The translations under genes and the position numbers were made by a program. Positions 1 through 10,425 of a DNA stretch of 64,000 nt are shown here, one piece after another. Within the stretch, counting starts at the first letter, position 1. Every line of letters starts with the position of its first letter. The notes under the pieces are model-generated. The model was not told where the DNA came from and made no database searches. It saw only the letters and a program-made list of their open reading frames with translations. The DNA is from Rahnella bonaserana. Its GTDB lineage: Bacteria; Pseudomonadota; Gammaproteobacteria; Enterobacterales; Enterobacteriaceae. The stretch is from contig NZ_JAFMOW010000064.1 in the NCBI RefSeq assembly GCF_019049675.1, positions 124,001 to 188,000 on the forward strand. The letters are read 5' to 3'.

Positions 1-1
1 G

Positions 2-112
2 CTGTCAGCGGGCTGTAATATCGGTGATTGTTACGTTGTCACTAAAGAAGGCTTTGAAAATCTGAGCCGCCATACACCGCTTCAACCCCATCGCGTTACG
101 GCAGGTAAATGA
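2..112 (+). CDS. C-terminal end of an M24-peptidase-like protein (partial)
   Basis: An open frame enters from the left edge and stops at a TGA at 110-112, giving the last 36 residues of a protein. The tail contains VVTKEGFENLSRHTP, which resembles the end of M24 (creatinase / Xaa-Pro aminopeptidase) proteins, where a final strand reads roughly VVTxDGxExLT. The start is outside the window. The flavin reductase gene begins one base after this stop, so the two are probably one operon. The family call rests on this short tail only and could be wrong. Confidence 0.42.
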   Translation: MSAGCNIGDCYVVTKEGFENLSRHTPLQPHRVTAGK

Positions 113-113
113 T

Positions 114-764
114 ATGAGCCGACCTTCTTCGCACACTCATTTTGATTTTGCACAGCTGACGGAACGTGAACGTTACAAAATCCTGATCGGCACGGTGATC
201 CCACGTCCTGTCGCGCTGGTCACGACTGTCAGTATGTACGGCGTGCCGAATGCCGGGCCCTTCAGCTTTTTCAATGTCCTGACGCATGACCCGGCGATTG
301 TGGCGATTGGCGTTGAAAATTATGCCGATATGCGCTTTAAAGATACCGCGCGCAATATCCGTGAAACCGGCGAATTCACGGTTCATATCGTCGATGATGC
401 GCTGGTCAGTCAGATGGAAATCTGTGCCATTAAATTCGGACCGGACGTGGATGAGCTTAGAGAAGCCGGGCTGGATACCACTCCGGGGCTGATGGTCAGA
501 AGCCCGCGTATTCTCGCGGCACCGGCGGCGCTGGAATGCCGCCGTCACACCACACTTCAGGTGGGACCGGCGCGTGAAATTATTCTCGGTGAAGTGCTCG
601 GAGTCTATGTGCGAAGCGATGCGGTTGACCCGTCAAATCTGCATATCGACCAGCAGATAATGGATGCAATCGGGAGAATGGGCGGTCACACGTACACTCG
701 TACACGTGACCAGTTTGATGTCAAAACGCTGACGCCGGAGGAATGGGCCGCACGGGGATTATAA
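114..764 (+). CDS. Flavin reductase family protein (FMN-binding split barrel)
   Basis: The 216-residue protein has the pattern of the flavin_reduct family: an N-terminal GTVIPRPVALVTTVS strand, then PNAGPFSFFNVLTHDPAIVAIGV, then an NIRETGEFTVHIV segment. This fold binds FMN and in relatives either reduces free flavin with NAD(P)H or acts as the reductase partner of a monooxygenase. The substrate cannot be told from sequence. It starts one base after the stop of the upstream M24-like gene, so the pair is probably co-transcribed. The protein is soluble, with no signal peptide or membrane segment. A second, more distant member of the same fold lies at 30034-30633. Confidence 0.85.
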   Translation: MSRPSSHTHFDFAQLTERERYKILIGTVIPRPVALVTTVSMYGVPNAGPFSFFNVLTHDPAIVAIGVENYADMRFKDTARNIRETGEFTVHIVDDALVSQMEICAIKFGPDVDELREAGLDTTPGLMVRSPRILAAPAALECRRHTTLQVGPAREIILGEVLGVYVRSDAVDPSNLHIDQQIMDAIGRMGGHTYTRTRDQFDVKTLTPEEWAARGL

Positions 765-766
765 CG

Positions 767-988
767 TCAGATATCAAAGTCATTCATTCTGGGTATGCCA
801 GCGGGGAAGTTGTCGTAGATCCCGCTGATGTAGGTCCCTTCCCGGAAAATAATGACTTCATCCACCCTGACCGGATGCGAACAAACCGCGCAGACAAGAG
901 AATTTACCTGTTCAGCGATAGGTGTGTTTACGCTGGCGACAAAGCGGTCTGAGCCGCATTGCTCGCAGACAATCCTGATATCTGGCAT
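767..988 (-). CDS. Small zinc-ribbon-like protein, function unknown
   Basis: This 73-residue protein has two CxxC knuckles, CEQC near residues 8-11 and CAVC near residues 33-36, spaced as in a small zinc ribbon. The rest is short beta-prone sequence ending in NDFDI. It is convergent with the flavin reductase, with two bases between the stops. No strong ribosome-binding site is visible before the ATG at 988. I do not recognise a named family. It could be a metal-binding accessory protein, but only the zinc-ribbon look is supported. Confidence 0.55.
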   Translation of the reverse strand: MPDIRIVCEQCGSDRFVASVNTPIAEQVNSLVCAVCSHPVRVDEVIIFREGTYISGIYDNFPAGIPRMNDFDI

Positions 989-1348
989 GTGACGGGTCCG
1001 GCAATAAGAATAAATAGTTAAGTTAAATATAGCATAATTAGATAATTCTTATTGTCCATAGCAATACTCAGGGTTTTCAGAGAGAAGGTTGCTTTTTTGA
1101 TTAACTGACCAGAAATCACACAAAAAAAAGCCCGCACAATGGCGGGCAATTACAGACGGACACAAGGATTAAATGCAGTGGTTATCTGTAGCGTGGTACA
1201 GATGAATCAATCATAGCTTCCTTTACATTGTCCGCGAGGCGAGTTTGCTTGTGTGATGAAAAATAGGAATAATCCGCTGATTGCTTCCCTCAGACCACCA
1301 CGTCGCCGGCAGACGCCGGTGAATTTTCTGCAAACGCAGCAATGAAAA
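989..1348. other. Intergenic region with a single terminator
   Basis: About 360 bases separate the zinc-ribbon gene from the short-chain dehydrogenase. The stretch at 1010-1060 is AT-rich and may carry the promoter of the leftward zinc-ribbon gene, but I cannot fix a -10/-35 pair. The terminator listed at 1122-1147 is the only clear element. I saw no convincing coding sequence between it and 1348. Confidence 0.5.
1122..1147 (-). terminator. Rho-independent terminator of the short-chain dehydrogenase gene
   Basis: Read on the minus strand, GCCCGC-CATTGT-GCGGGC forms a six-pair GC stem followed directly by eight T residues. It lies about 200 bases past the stop of the leftward dehydrogenase gene. 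Confidence 0.75.
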
Positions 1349-2257
1349 TTACAACGTACCGGTGCCGCCGTCTGAGCACCAGACCTGGCCAGAGGCATAG
1401 CTGCTTTCCTGCGAAGCCAGCGTCACATACATTCCCGCGATTTCCGCCGGTTGTCCCGGACGCTTCAGCGGAGCCTGCTCACCAAAGGATTCGACTTTTT
1501 CCTGAGGCTGACCACCGCAGACCTGCAACGCCGTCCAGTACGGCCCCGGAGCGACAGAGTTCACGCGGATGCCTTCAGGCGCCAGCTGTTTGGCCAGACC
1601 TTTAGTGAACGCCACAATAGACGCCTTGGTCTGAGAATAATCGAGCAGATTATCGCTCGGTAAGAATGCCTGAACCGAGGACGTATTGATAATCGAACCA
1701 CCACGCGGAATAAATTTCAGCGCTGCTTTGGTTATCCAGAACATGGCATAAACGTTGGTTTTAAAGGTGGCATCAAACGCTTCGGTCGTCAGATCTTTAA
1801 TCGAATCGCAGAACTGCTGGCGACCGGCATTATTGACCAGCAAATCCAGGCCGCCGAGTTTTTCTGCAGCGTCGTTCACCAGTTGCTGACAGAATTTTTC
1901 ATCGCGTATATCGCCGGGAAGCGTCACCACTTTCAGCCCTTCACCTGCAAGCAATTCAACGACTTCTTTCGCATCAGGTTCCTCGTCAGGCAGATAATTG
2001 ATCGCCACCTGTGCCCCTTCTCTGGCAAACGCAATCGCCACCGCCCGGCCAATGCCGGAGTCACCGCCGGTGATCAGCGCTTTACGCCCTTTCAGCCGCC
2101 CGCTGCCTTTATAGGTCTTCTCGCCGTGATCGGGAACCGGCTTCATTTTGCTGGCGAGTCCGGGAAACGGTTGTTTCTGGCGTTCGAACGGCGGTGTCGG
2201 GAAAGCGTCTGCATGTGGCGCATTGAGTGAGTCGGGAATCGTTTTTTGATTGCTCAT
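1349..2257 (-). CDS. Short-chain dehydrogenase/reductase, YghA/GSP39-like
   Basis: The 302-residue protein is a classical NAD(P)-dependent short-chain dehydrogenase. It has a TGGDSGIG cofactor loop at about residues 63-70, NNAG at 142-145, a catalytic serine near 194, and the YSQTK active site with Tyr207 and Lys211. A proline-rich N-terminal extension of about 50 residues ([15 protein letters not shown]) is typical of the YghA / general stress protein 39 subgroup. An ATG three codons before the listed residue... is less likely the start: AAGGA at 2264-2268 is directly next to the ATG at 2263 but six bases from the ATG at 2257. The in vivo substrate of this subgroup is not established. The gene is monocistronic, with its own terminator. 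Confidence 0.85.
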   Translation of the reverse strand: MSNQKTIPDSLNAPHADAFPTPPFERQKQPFPGLASKMKPVPDHGEKTYKGSGRLKGRKALITGGDSGIGRAVAIAFAREGAQVAINYLPDEEPDAKEVVELLAGEGLKVVTLPGDIRDEKFCQQLVNDAAEKLGGLDLLVNNAGRQQFCDSIKDLTTEAFDATFKTNVYAMFWITKAALKFIPRGGSIINTSSVQAFLPSDNLLDYSQTKASIVAFTKGLAKQLAPEGIRVNSVAPGPYWTALQVCGGQPQEKVESFGEQAPLKRPGQPAEIAGMYVTLASQESSYASGQVWCSDGGTGTL

Positions 2258-2507
2258 CAACATTCCTTATTTTGAAAAATGAATGAACTATAAGGCTAGA
2301 AGAAATTTCGACGGGCGTTTGCACTAACGGACAGTTCTGAAATCATTTGCATTTCGACACAAAAAAATGCCCCGTCATCCGGACACTTTCTCGTTATTAT
2401 CCTGTCCTACAGAAAAAGCACAGGCTTTGGCTTTATGACTCATACAACGGACTGGCAGCATATCACCGAAGCACGCATTAAGTTGATGGTTTTAAACGGG
2501 ATAATCT

Positions 2508-2825
2508 ATGCGTCATTCTAAAATTGTTTTGTTATCTGCCTTGGTTGTTTCTTCATTGTTACCTCTGGCGAATACGGCGTTTGCCGCGTCAAACTCGCAT
2601 GAAATCAAATCGTTCTATGATGATTCCAGACTCTACGCGATTGGCGACCAGGTTCCGGCACTGTACCGCACCAAGCCTTACGAAATCGTCGGCTGGCAGG
2701 AACGTCATTTACCTGCACCGGATGCGGGCAGTCACTGGACTTATATTGGCGGCAGCTACGCGCTGATCACCGACACCGACGGCAAAATCCTGAAAGCCGA
2801 AAACGGTGATATTTATTTCCAGTGA
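2508..2825 (+). CDS. RcnB-family periplasmic protein
   Basis: The 105-residue protein starts with a cleavable signal peptide (charged MRHSK, hydrophobic core, AFA-A cleavage near residue 26). The mature part matches the RcnB fold pattern: YAIGDQVPALYRTKPYEIVGW, then LPAPDAGSHWTYIGG, then YALITDTDGKI. The founding member RcnB of E. coli is a periplasmic protein that modulates nickel/cobalt homeostasis; many paralogues of this family have no assigned role and no metal-binding residues are obvious here. It is a single gene with its own terminator. Confidence 0.75.
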   Translation: MRHSKIVLLSALVVSSLLPLANTAFAASNSHEIKSFYDDSRLYAIGDQVPALYRTKPYEIVGWQERHLPAPDAGSHWTYIGGSYALITDTDGKILKAENGDIYFQ

Positions 2826-2862
2826 TCCGCGAGTAAAGGACTCTGCGAATTGCAAAGATAAG

Positions 2863-2888
2863 GGCCTGAAGAGATTCAGGCCTTTTTT
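2863..2888 (+). terminator. Terminator shared by the RcnB-like gene and the AraC-type gene
   Basis: GGCCTGAA-GAGA-TTCAGGCC is a perfect eight-pair stem with a tetraloop followed by six T residues. The stop codon of the convergent AraC-type gene (2876-2878) lies inside the 3' arm, so the coding end and the terminator overlap. Confidence 0.9.
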
Positions 2889-3694
2889 CTTTCCTGCGAA
2901 GGCGTCAGGCCAAAGACCTGCTTATAGGATGTGGTGAAATGATTACTGTTGGAGAACCCGCACATAAAAGCGATATCCGTAATGGACGTTTCGGTATTTT
3001 TAATTTTCACCCTTGCAGAAACCAGTCGTAATCTTTTCAGGTAATTTTCCGGCGTCATGCCCGTAGTTTCCTTAATGCGGCGGAACAGCGTACGTTGGGT
3101 CAGCAAAAATTCATCCGCCACATCTGTCCAGTTAATCTCGGTGAAACAGTGTTCCTGAAGGTAACCTAGCATACGGTGCAGTTTATATTGGGTATGATTG
3201 CGATCCCCGGTTTCCTGCTGATTCACCAGATTCATGATCAGTTGAAAAAAAAGGCCCTCCTGTTGTAACGCCTGAGGATCCTGTTCCCGGTTATGGGCAA
3301 ACATTTGACCGACAAGACCGCGACAATGATTTTTGACGTCAGGCAACAGCCAGCCGTAATGGCTGCCTTCGCTGGCTGAAAAGCGGGACAATAAACTTTC
3401 CGTATTGGTCAGATAATTGAACTGAGTTTGCGGGTTGATAAGCACATTAATCAGTTTCAGCGTGCCCAGCTCATCATAGAAATGGTAGTCATTGTCCCTG
3501 ACAAAAAAAACGTCCCCTTCCTGAATAAAAACAGGTTTGCCATTGATCACGTGCAGGCCGTGCCCGCTATCCACAATCACCAGTTCGTTGAAATCATGAC
3601 AATGCTCACTGTTATTATCTTCCGGGTCACTGGAATAGACCGAAAGTTTCTCATCAGCAGACGGAAAATAGGCTTCAACTCTGAGCTTCTCCAT
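2876..3694 (-). CDS. AraC-family regulator, RhaS/RhaR-like
   Basis: The 272-residue protein has an N-terminal cupin sensor domain (about 1-130, with EHCHDFNELVIVDSGHGLHVINGKP and EGDVFFV) and a C-terminal AraC double helix-turn-helix (about 170-270, ending DIAFMCGFSNSNHFTTSYKQVFGLTPSQ). The architecture is that of the rhamnose regulators RhaS and RhaR. It is divergent from the GH78-like glycosidase, symporter and porin genes, which suggests that it activates them when a rhamnoside or related sugar is present; that is an inference from position. The last codons overlap the downstream terminator hairpin. Confidence 0.85.
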   Translation of the reverse strand: MEKLRVEAYFPSADEKLSVYSSDPEDNNSEHCHDFNELVIVDSGHGLHVINGKPVFIQEGDVFFVRDNDYHFYDELGTLKLINVLINPQTQFNYLTNTESLLSRFSASEGSHYGWLLPDVKNHCRGLVGQMFAHNREQDPQALQQEGLFFQLIMNLVNQQETGDRNHTQYKLHRMLGYLQEHCFTEINWTDVADEFLLTQRTLFRRIKETTGMTPENYLKRLRLVSARVKIKNTETSITDIAFMCGFSNSNHFTTSYKQVFGLTPSQERKKA

Positions 3695-3911
3695 AGGGCA
3701 CGTTATCTCTTTTCGTTCACATATCCAGGCAGGCAGCCAACATAAATTATTGCCTTCAGGGCGGCGAATCTGTTTTCGGAATTTGTGATCATTACCTTAA
3801 CTACCCCACTCTGGCTGCCATTCCTGCCCTCTGCCTGGCAATCTCAGAATAGCTGGCCGATCCCGCACGGTGCACACTGATTGCCACCACAATATCGATC
3901 AGGAATCAGGC
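3695..3911. promoter_or_regulatory. Divergent promoter region of the sugar cluster
   Basis: About 215 bases separate the AraC-type gene from the glycosidase gene. An inverted pair GGCAGCCA (3732-3739) and TGGCTGCC (3812-3819) lies in it, and a TGTGA half-site at 3785-3789 could belong to a CRP site, although its second half is poor. AraC-type proteins normally bind direct repeats, which I could not define. The region most likely drives both directions. Confidence 0.4.
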
Positions 3912-5486
3912 ATGTCCCAGGGAATTCAAAAAAACAGCGATGTGATTTTTCAGCGCAACACCCACTTTCTTTCTACCGCAGCCAGCCTCGTACCTGCGTT
4001 GCAACAGCATCGCTGTCCGGCGTTAAGTCTGGTAAACGCTGTGCCCGATGCCTCGCAGATCCACGGCTGGCGCACCGATTCCTGCGGTACGCCGGCCGGA
4101 CTGGCAAACAGGGAATTCGGTCCGGGGGAAGAAATCGTTGTCGATTTCGGAACACATTGCGTCGGTTACTTCAGCCTGCGCTGTGAGGCCGCCGGAAGCC
4201 CGCCTGACGCCCCGGCACATCTGCAATTCATTTTTGGTGAAACACCTGCGGAAATCGCCGAACCCTTCAGTGACTATGAAGGCTGGCTTAGCAGCAGCTG
4301 GCTGCAACAGGAAGATCTCTATCTGGATGTGTTGCCCGCGCATGTCCGTTTGCCCCGCCGCTATTGCTGCCGCTATGTCAAAATTAAAGTGATATCGACC
4401 TCTGCTAAATTTTCGCTTCGCCTTAGCGACATTTATCTCACGACGGTGACGTCAGCAGATCCCTCCGCACTTGAAAATCTGAGCCATCAGGATGCCCTGC
4501 TGGGGCAGATCGATCAGGTCAGCGTACTTACCTTACGTAATTGTATGCAGGAGGTGTTTGAAGACGGCCCGAAACGTGACCGCAGGTTATGGCTGGGTGA
4601 TTTACGGTTGCAGGCGCTGGTCAATTACCAGACCTACGGCCAGAACGATCTGGTCAGGCGCTGCCTGTATTTGTTCGCAGGGGTGACCCGTGAAGATGGC
4701 ATGGTTTCATCGAACTTGTTTATGAAACCCGAGATCATCGCAGACGATACTTTTTTGCTTGATTACGCCCTCTTTTTTGTCGCAACGCTCGCCGATTACA
4801 TAGCGGCCACGGACGACCTGACGACCCAGAATGATCTCTGGCCAACTGCAGTACGGCAGATGGAACTCGCTCTTGAACGTGTCGGCGAAAATGGCATTCT
4901 GCACGACAGCGAAGACTGGTGGGCATTTATCGACTGGCATGAATCACTGAATAAACAAGCGCCTGCACAGGGCGTGCTGATTTACTGCCTTAAAAAAGGG
5001 TGGGAACTGGCGCAGCGATGTGATCATCCCCGTGTCGCCTGGTTGGATCAGCAAATCGGCCGTCTGGAAGCGGCGGCCAGAAATGAACTGTGGGACGAAG
5101 AAAAAGGCTTTTTTGTTAGCGGCGCTCAGGCGCAAATCTCCTGTGCCTCTCAGGTCTGGCTGGTGCTGGCGGGTGTGGGGGAAGAGGAGTTTCGTGCCCG
5201 CGTCATGGCGAATCTGCTGACCACACCACCGGAAACCGGCATGAATACACCCTACATGATGCACCATTTCATCGATGCACTGATAAGCGTAGGGCAGACA
5301 AGCCGCGCAGTGCAGGAAATAAAAAAATATTGGGGCGGCATGGTTCAGGCCGGTGCGGATACGTTCTGGGAATTATATGACCCGAAACGCCCTGACTTTT
5401 CCCCGTATGGCAGCAAACTGATTAACAGTTACTGTCATGCATGGAGCTGTACCCCCGCTTATTTCATTCGCAAATACGGGTTATAA
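3912..5486 (+). CDS. GH78-like glycosidase (alpha-L-rhamnosidase type)
   Basis: The 524-residue protein has the (alpha/alpha)6-barrel look of family GH78: FEDGPKRDRRLWLGDLR near residue 217, corresponding to the CPQRDERxxWxGD block of rhamnosidases, and an end reading NSYCHAWSCTPAYFIRKYGL. The N-terminal 200 residues are beta-rich, as in the jelly-roll domains of the family. There is no signal peptide, so hydrolysis would be cytosolic. The frame is open from a GTG at 3870, but AGGA at 3901-3904 sits seven bases before the ATG at 3912, which is preferred. It is shorter than most GH78 enzymes (often 700-1000 residues). An unsaturated-glycoside hydrolase is an alternative. It leads a three-gene unit with symporter and porin. 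Confidence 0.7.
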   Translation: MSQGIQKNSDVIFQRNTHFLSTAASLVPALQQHRCPALSLVNAVPDASQIHGWRTDSCGTPAGLANREFGPGEEIVVDFGTHCVGYFSLRCEAAGSPPDAPAHLQFIFGETPAEIAEPFSDYEGWLSSSWLQQEDLYLDVLPAHVRLPRRYCCRYVKIKVISTSAKFSLRLSDIYLTTVTSADPSALENLSHQDALLGQIDQVSVLTLRNCMQEVFEDGPKRDRRLWLGDLRLQALVNYQTYGQNDLVRRCLYLFAGVTREDGMVSSNLFMKPEIIADDTFLLDYALFFVATLADYIAATDDLTTQNDLWPTAVRQMELALERVGENGILHDSEDWWAFIDWHESLNKQAPAQGVLIYCLKKGWELAQRCDHPRVAWLDQQIGRLEAAARNELWDEEKGFFVSGAQAQISCASQVWLVLAGVGEEEFRARVMANLLTTPPETGMNTPYMMHHFIDALISVGQTSRAVQEIKKYWGGMVQAGADTFWELYDPKRPDFSPYGSKLINSYCHAWSCTPAYFIRKYGL

Positions 5487-5531
5487 CGTTTTAAAAAATA
5501 ACAATAACCTCCACCCTGAAGAGAATAAACC

Positions 5532-6923
5532 ATGCAAAACACAACATTTTCCCTGTGGCGGCAACGCCTGGGATATGGGATCGCAGATTTGTCCTGTAAC
5601 CTCGTCTGGCAAATGATCTCGCTCTATCTGATGTTCTTCTATACCGACATTATGGGATTGCCCGCCTACTACGCCGGACTGATGTTTTTAGTCACCCGGC
5701 TGGTGGATGGTGTGGCCGATGTCCTGATGGGACTGGTGATCGACAACACTTATACCCGCTGGGGACGCTGCCGTCCTTATCTGCTGATTGGCGCAGTGCC
5801 CTTTGGTTTGTTATGCGTGATGGCATTTTATGTCCCGGATTTCGGTCTGACAGGTAAACTCTGGTATGCATTCCTGACCTATCTGTGCCTCTCATTCCTT
5901 TACACGCTGGTGAATATCCCCTTCTGCGCCATGCTGCCTTTTATCACCAATGATTCGAGAGAACGCACCACACTTTCAGCGGTGCGTATTGTCATGGGAT
6001 CGCTTGGCTCAACCATTGTGGCCGTCGCCACCCTGCCGCTGGTTCATTCGCTCGGCAATGGCAATCAACAGTCCGGCTTCCTGTATACCGCGATGATCTT
6101 CGGCGGGATTGCCATCTTTTTCCTGCTTCTGAGCTTTGCCAACGTCAAAGAAAGCATCAACGTGCAAAACGAAAGAATGACCCTTAGCCGGGCGTGGACC
6201 AGTCTGCGACATAACCGTCCGTGGTTTGTTTTTGCCGTTAATATTTTCCTGATGTGGGGCGCTTTCTTTTTCCAGACCGGCGCGCTGGTCTATTTCTTTA
6301 ATTATTATGTCGGTGATCCAAATATCACTGCTGTTGCTGCAGGCATTTCAACCTTTGTTCCTTTATTAGGCACATTAACCGTGCCCTTTATGGCAGCGAG
6401 AATGAAAAAGCGGCACGTTTATTTATTATCCTGCGCGATTAACTTAGCCGGCATGATAGTTATGATATTTTCCGGCAGCGCCATTACAGGCTTACTTGCA
6501 GGGGCAACAATATTATCAATTGGTGCGGGTCAACGCACGGCGATCTATTTTTCAATGCAGGCTGATCCTGTCGATTATGGCGAATGGAAAACCGGTATTA
6601 ACACCGCAGGCATATTGACCTCCATTAATGGATTCCTGGGTAAAGTAGCTATGGCTGGCGCAGGCGCAATCAGCGGCATCCTGCTCTCTGCGGGCGGCTA
6701 TGTCGCGAACCATGCGCAAAACCCGCAGGCACTTTTGGCCATCAAAGCCTGTTATCTGTATATCCCTGCTGCCCTTATTCTCTGCTCAATGTTCTGGATA
6801 GGGTGTTATTACCGGCTCGATGATAATTACGAGAAAATTAAATCCGAACTGGATAAAAGAAAAACTGAAAACGACAATAATTCCGGACAAAAGGAAGCAC
6901 CACAAACAGTTAATAACCTTTAA
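5532..6923 (+). CDS. GPH-family sugar:cation symporter
   Basis: The 463-residue protein has twelve predicted membrane segments and the MelB-type pattern of the glycoside-pentoside-hexuronide family: GYGIADLSCNLVWQMISLYLMFFYTD at the start, DVLMGLVIDNTYTRWGRCRPYLL between helices 2 and 3, and MQADPVDYGEWKTG in the second half. Such carriers import glycosides with Na+ or H+. Relatives include the rhamnogalacturonide carrier RhiT. The C-terminal 30 residues are hydrophilic (KRKTENDNNSGQKE). It lies 45 bases after the GH78-like gene and 55 before the porin, and probably carries the intact glycoside to that cytosolic hydrolase. Confidence 0.85.
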   Translation: MQNTTFSLWRQRLGYGIADLSCNLVWQMISLYLMFFYTDIMGLPAYYAGLMFLVTRLVDGVADVLMGLVIDNTYTRWGRCRPYLLIGAVPFGLLCVMAFYVPDFGLTGKLWYAFLTYLCLSFLYTLVNIPFCAMLPFITNDSRERTTLSAVRIVMGSLGSTIVAVATLPLVHSLGNGNQQSGFLYTAMIFGGIAIFFLLLSFANVKESINVQNERMTLSRAWTSLRHNRPWFVFAVNIFLMWGAFFFQTGALVYFFNYYVGDPNITAVAAGISTFVPLLGTLTVPFMAARMKKRHVYLLSCAINLAGMIVMIFSGSAITGLLAGATILSIGAGQRTAIYFSMQADPVDYGEWKTGINTAGILTSINGFLGKVAMAGAGAISGILLSAGGYVANHAQNPQALLAIKACYLYIPAALILCSMFWIGCYYRLDDNYEKIKSELDKRKTENDNNSGQKEAPQTVNNL

Positions 6924-6969
6924 AATAAAAATAAACTGCCCTTTCAACAATAACCTCAAATAACAATAA

Positions 6970-8622
<1,653 letters not shown>

Positions 8623-8696
8623 TGAAGATTCCCCGTGCATCCCACTTTTGAAAGTATTAAATAGCGGAAATATCAGACAAATAGTCATATCATTAT

Positions 8697-8719
8697 GCGT
8701 GAACAGGGATGGTTCACGC
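8697..8719. repeat. Perfect 8-bp inverted repeat after the porin gene
   Basis: GCGTGAAC and GTTCACGC are separated by a seven-base loop. No T-run follows, so it is not a typical terminator. It lies between the porin and dcuS and could be an operator or an RNA processing hairpin; which one cannot be told from sequence. Confidence 0.5.
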
Positions 8720-8805
8720 AGTGTTCAACGCCAGACCGCCGGACGAACAACGCGAACTGTCAAAATCATCAATGAGCATTTGGCTCTTTTCTCTCCGGGG
8801 CTCCC

Positions 8806-10425
8806 ATGAGCGACTCGCAGCAACGCCATCCCGTGCGCAAGCACCCCATGAAACTCAGCACATCTGTCATTCTGATGGTCAGCGCGGTGATTGCTTCCGT
8901 GTTGCTGGTTGTGCATATGCTTTATTTTGTGCAGGTCAGCGATACCACCCGCGACGGCGTGAAAGATAAAGCGCTTGCCGTGGCCCGCACCATGGCGGAT
9001 TTACCGGAAACCAAACGCGCCCTGCTTCTGCCGCCTGACAGCAATATCATTCAGCCGATTGCCAGCTCAGTACAAAAACGCAATGACCTGCTGTTTATCG
9101 TGGTCACCAATATGGACGGCATCCGCTATTCGCATCCGAATGCTGATGTGATCAGTCATCATTTTATTGGCGATGACATCAATCCGGCACTGCTCGGCAA
9201 AGAAAACGTCTCGATCAATAAAGGCACGCTGGACGAAGCCCTGCGGGTTTTCACGCCGGTTTACGATGCTAATCACAGGCAAATCGGCGTGGTCGCCATC
9301 GGGATTTCGCTGGTCAAAGTCACTGAGCAAATCAACAAGAGCCGCTGGAGTATTTTGTGGACGGTGCTGTTCGGCATGATTGTGGGCGCGCTCGGCACGT
9401 ACTGTCTGGTGCGAATGCTCAAACGCATTTTGTTCGGGCTGGAACCTTATGAAATTTCGACGCTGTTTGAACAGCGTCAGGCGATGTTGCAGTCGATCAA
9501 AGAAGGCGTGATCGCAGTGGATGACCAGGCGCATGTCACGCTGATCAACCAGACTGCCCGGCAGATATTTCAGGAAACGGCTAAAGACGTGACACCGGAC
9601 GAAAGCACTCTGCCGTTGATCGCCAATCTGCGGGATGTGGTGAATACCGGTGTTCCGCGCCGCGACGAAGAAATCAATTTCAAAGGCCGTTTACTGCTCA
9701 GCAACACGGTGCCGGTGCGCAACAACGGCGTGATTATCGGCGCTATCTGTACTTTCAGGGATAAAACCGAGGTCAGCCAGTTAATGCAGCGCCTGAGCGG
9801 CATGGTAAACTATGCAGATTCGCTGCGTGAACGTTCGCATGAGTTTATGAACAAACTGCACGTGATCCTCGGATTGCTGCACATGAAAAGTTACACGCAG
9901 CTTGAGGATTACATCCTCAAAACGGCCAATAATTATCAGGCAGAAATCGGATCCCTGCTGCTGAAAATCAAGTCGCCGGTGATTGCCGGTTTTCTGTTGA
10001 GCAAGATTAACCGCGCGTCTGATACCCGGCATCTGCTGACGCTCAGCGATGACAGCCTGTTGCCGGACAACAATAATGAAGATCAGGTGGCCGCGCTGAT
10101 CACCGTGCTGGGTAATCTGATTGAAAATGCGCTCGATGCGCTTGGTGAAGAGCCTGACGGTGAAGTCAGCGTGCTGCTTCACTATCAGAACGGGCAGCTG
10201 GCCTGCATCGTGAGTGACGATGGGCCGGGTATTCAGCCGGAAAATATTGAAACCATTTTTGAAAAAGGGGTGTCGTCGAAAGGTGACCAGCGCGGTATGG
10301 GCCTGTTCCTGGCCAAGCAGCAGGTCGAAAGCCTGGGGGGTTCGATTAATGTCGAATCTGAGCCCGACGTTTACACCCAATTTTTTGTACAACTTCCCTG
10401 GGATGCGGAGAGGACAAGTTCTTGA
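8806..10425 (+). CDS. dcuS: Fumarate/C4-dicarboxylate sensor histidine kinase DcuS
   Basis: The 539-residue protein aligns along its length with my memory of E. coli DcuS (543 residues). It has a first membrane helix (about 22-44), a periplasmic PAS sensor with RYSHP and LRVFTPVYD holding the fumarate-binding Arg/His/Arg residues, a second helix (about 184-204), a cytosolic PAS domain (EGVIAVDD), and a kinase core with RSHEFMNKLHVILG, phosphorylated histidine being His345, an NLIENALDAL N-box and a DDGPGI G-box. It senses external fumarate, succinate or malate and phosphorylates DcuR. The stop overlaps the dcuR start. The ATG at 8806 is matched to E. coli by the RKxPMKLST block. Confidence 0.95.
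   Translation: MSDSQQRHPVRKHPMKLSTSVILMVSAVIASVLLVVHMLYFVQVSDTTRDGVKDKALAVARTMADLPETKRALLLPPDSNIIQPIASSVQKRNDLLFIVVTNMDGIRYSHPNADVISHHFIGDDINPALLGKENVSINKGTLDEALRVFTPVYDANHRQIGVVAIGISLVKVTEQINKSRWSILWTVLFGMIVGALGTYCLVRMLKRILFGLEPYEISTLFEQRQAMLQSIKEGVIAVDDQAHVTLINQTARQIFQETAKDVTPDESTLPLIANLRDVVNTGVPRRDEEINFKGRLLLSNTVPVRNNGVIIGAICTFRDKTEVSQLMQRLSGMVNYADSLRERSHEFMNKLHVILGLLHMKSYTQLEDYILKTANNYQAEIGSLLLKIKSPVIAGFLLSKINRASDTRHLLTLSDDSLLPDNNNEDQVAALITVLGNLIENALDALGEEPDGEVSVLLHYQNGQLACIVSDDGPGIQPENIETIFEKGVSSKGDQRGMGLFLAKQQVESLGGSINVESEPDVYTQFFVQLPWDAERTSS

Noticed and set aside
1207-1398. A 63-codon leftward frame past the short-chain dehydrogenase stop
   Set aside because: It overlaps the dehydrogenase end, is rich in Arg/Cys, and has no ribosome-binding site.
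2435-2521. A 28-codon frame overlapping the start of the RcnB-like gene
   Set aside because: No ribosome-binding site, and the peptide has no leader-like feature; weaker than the ABC-F leader case.
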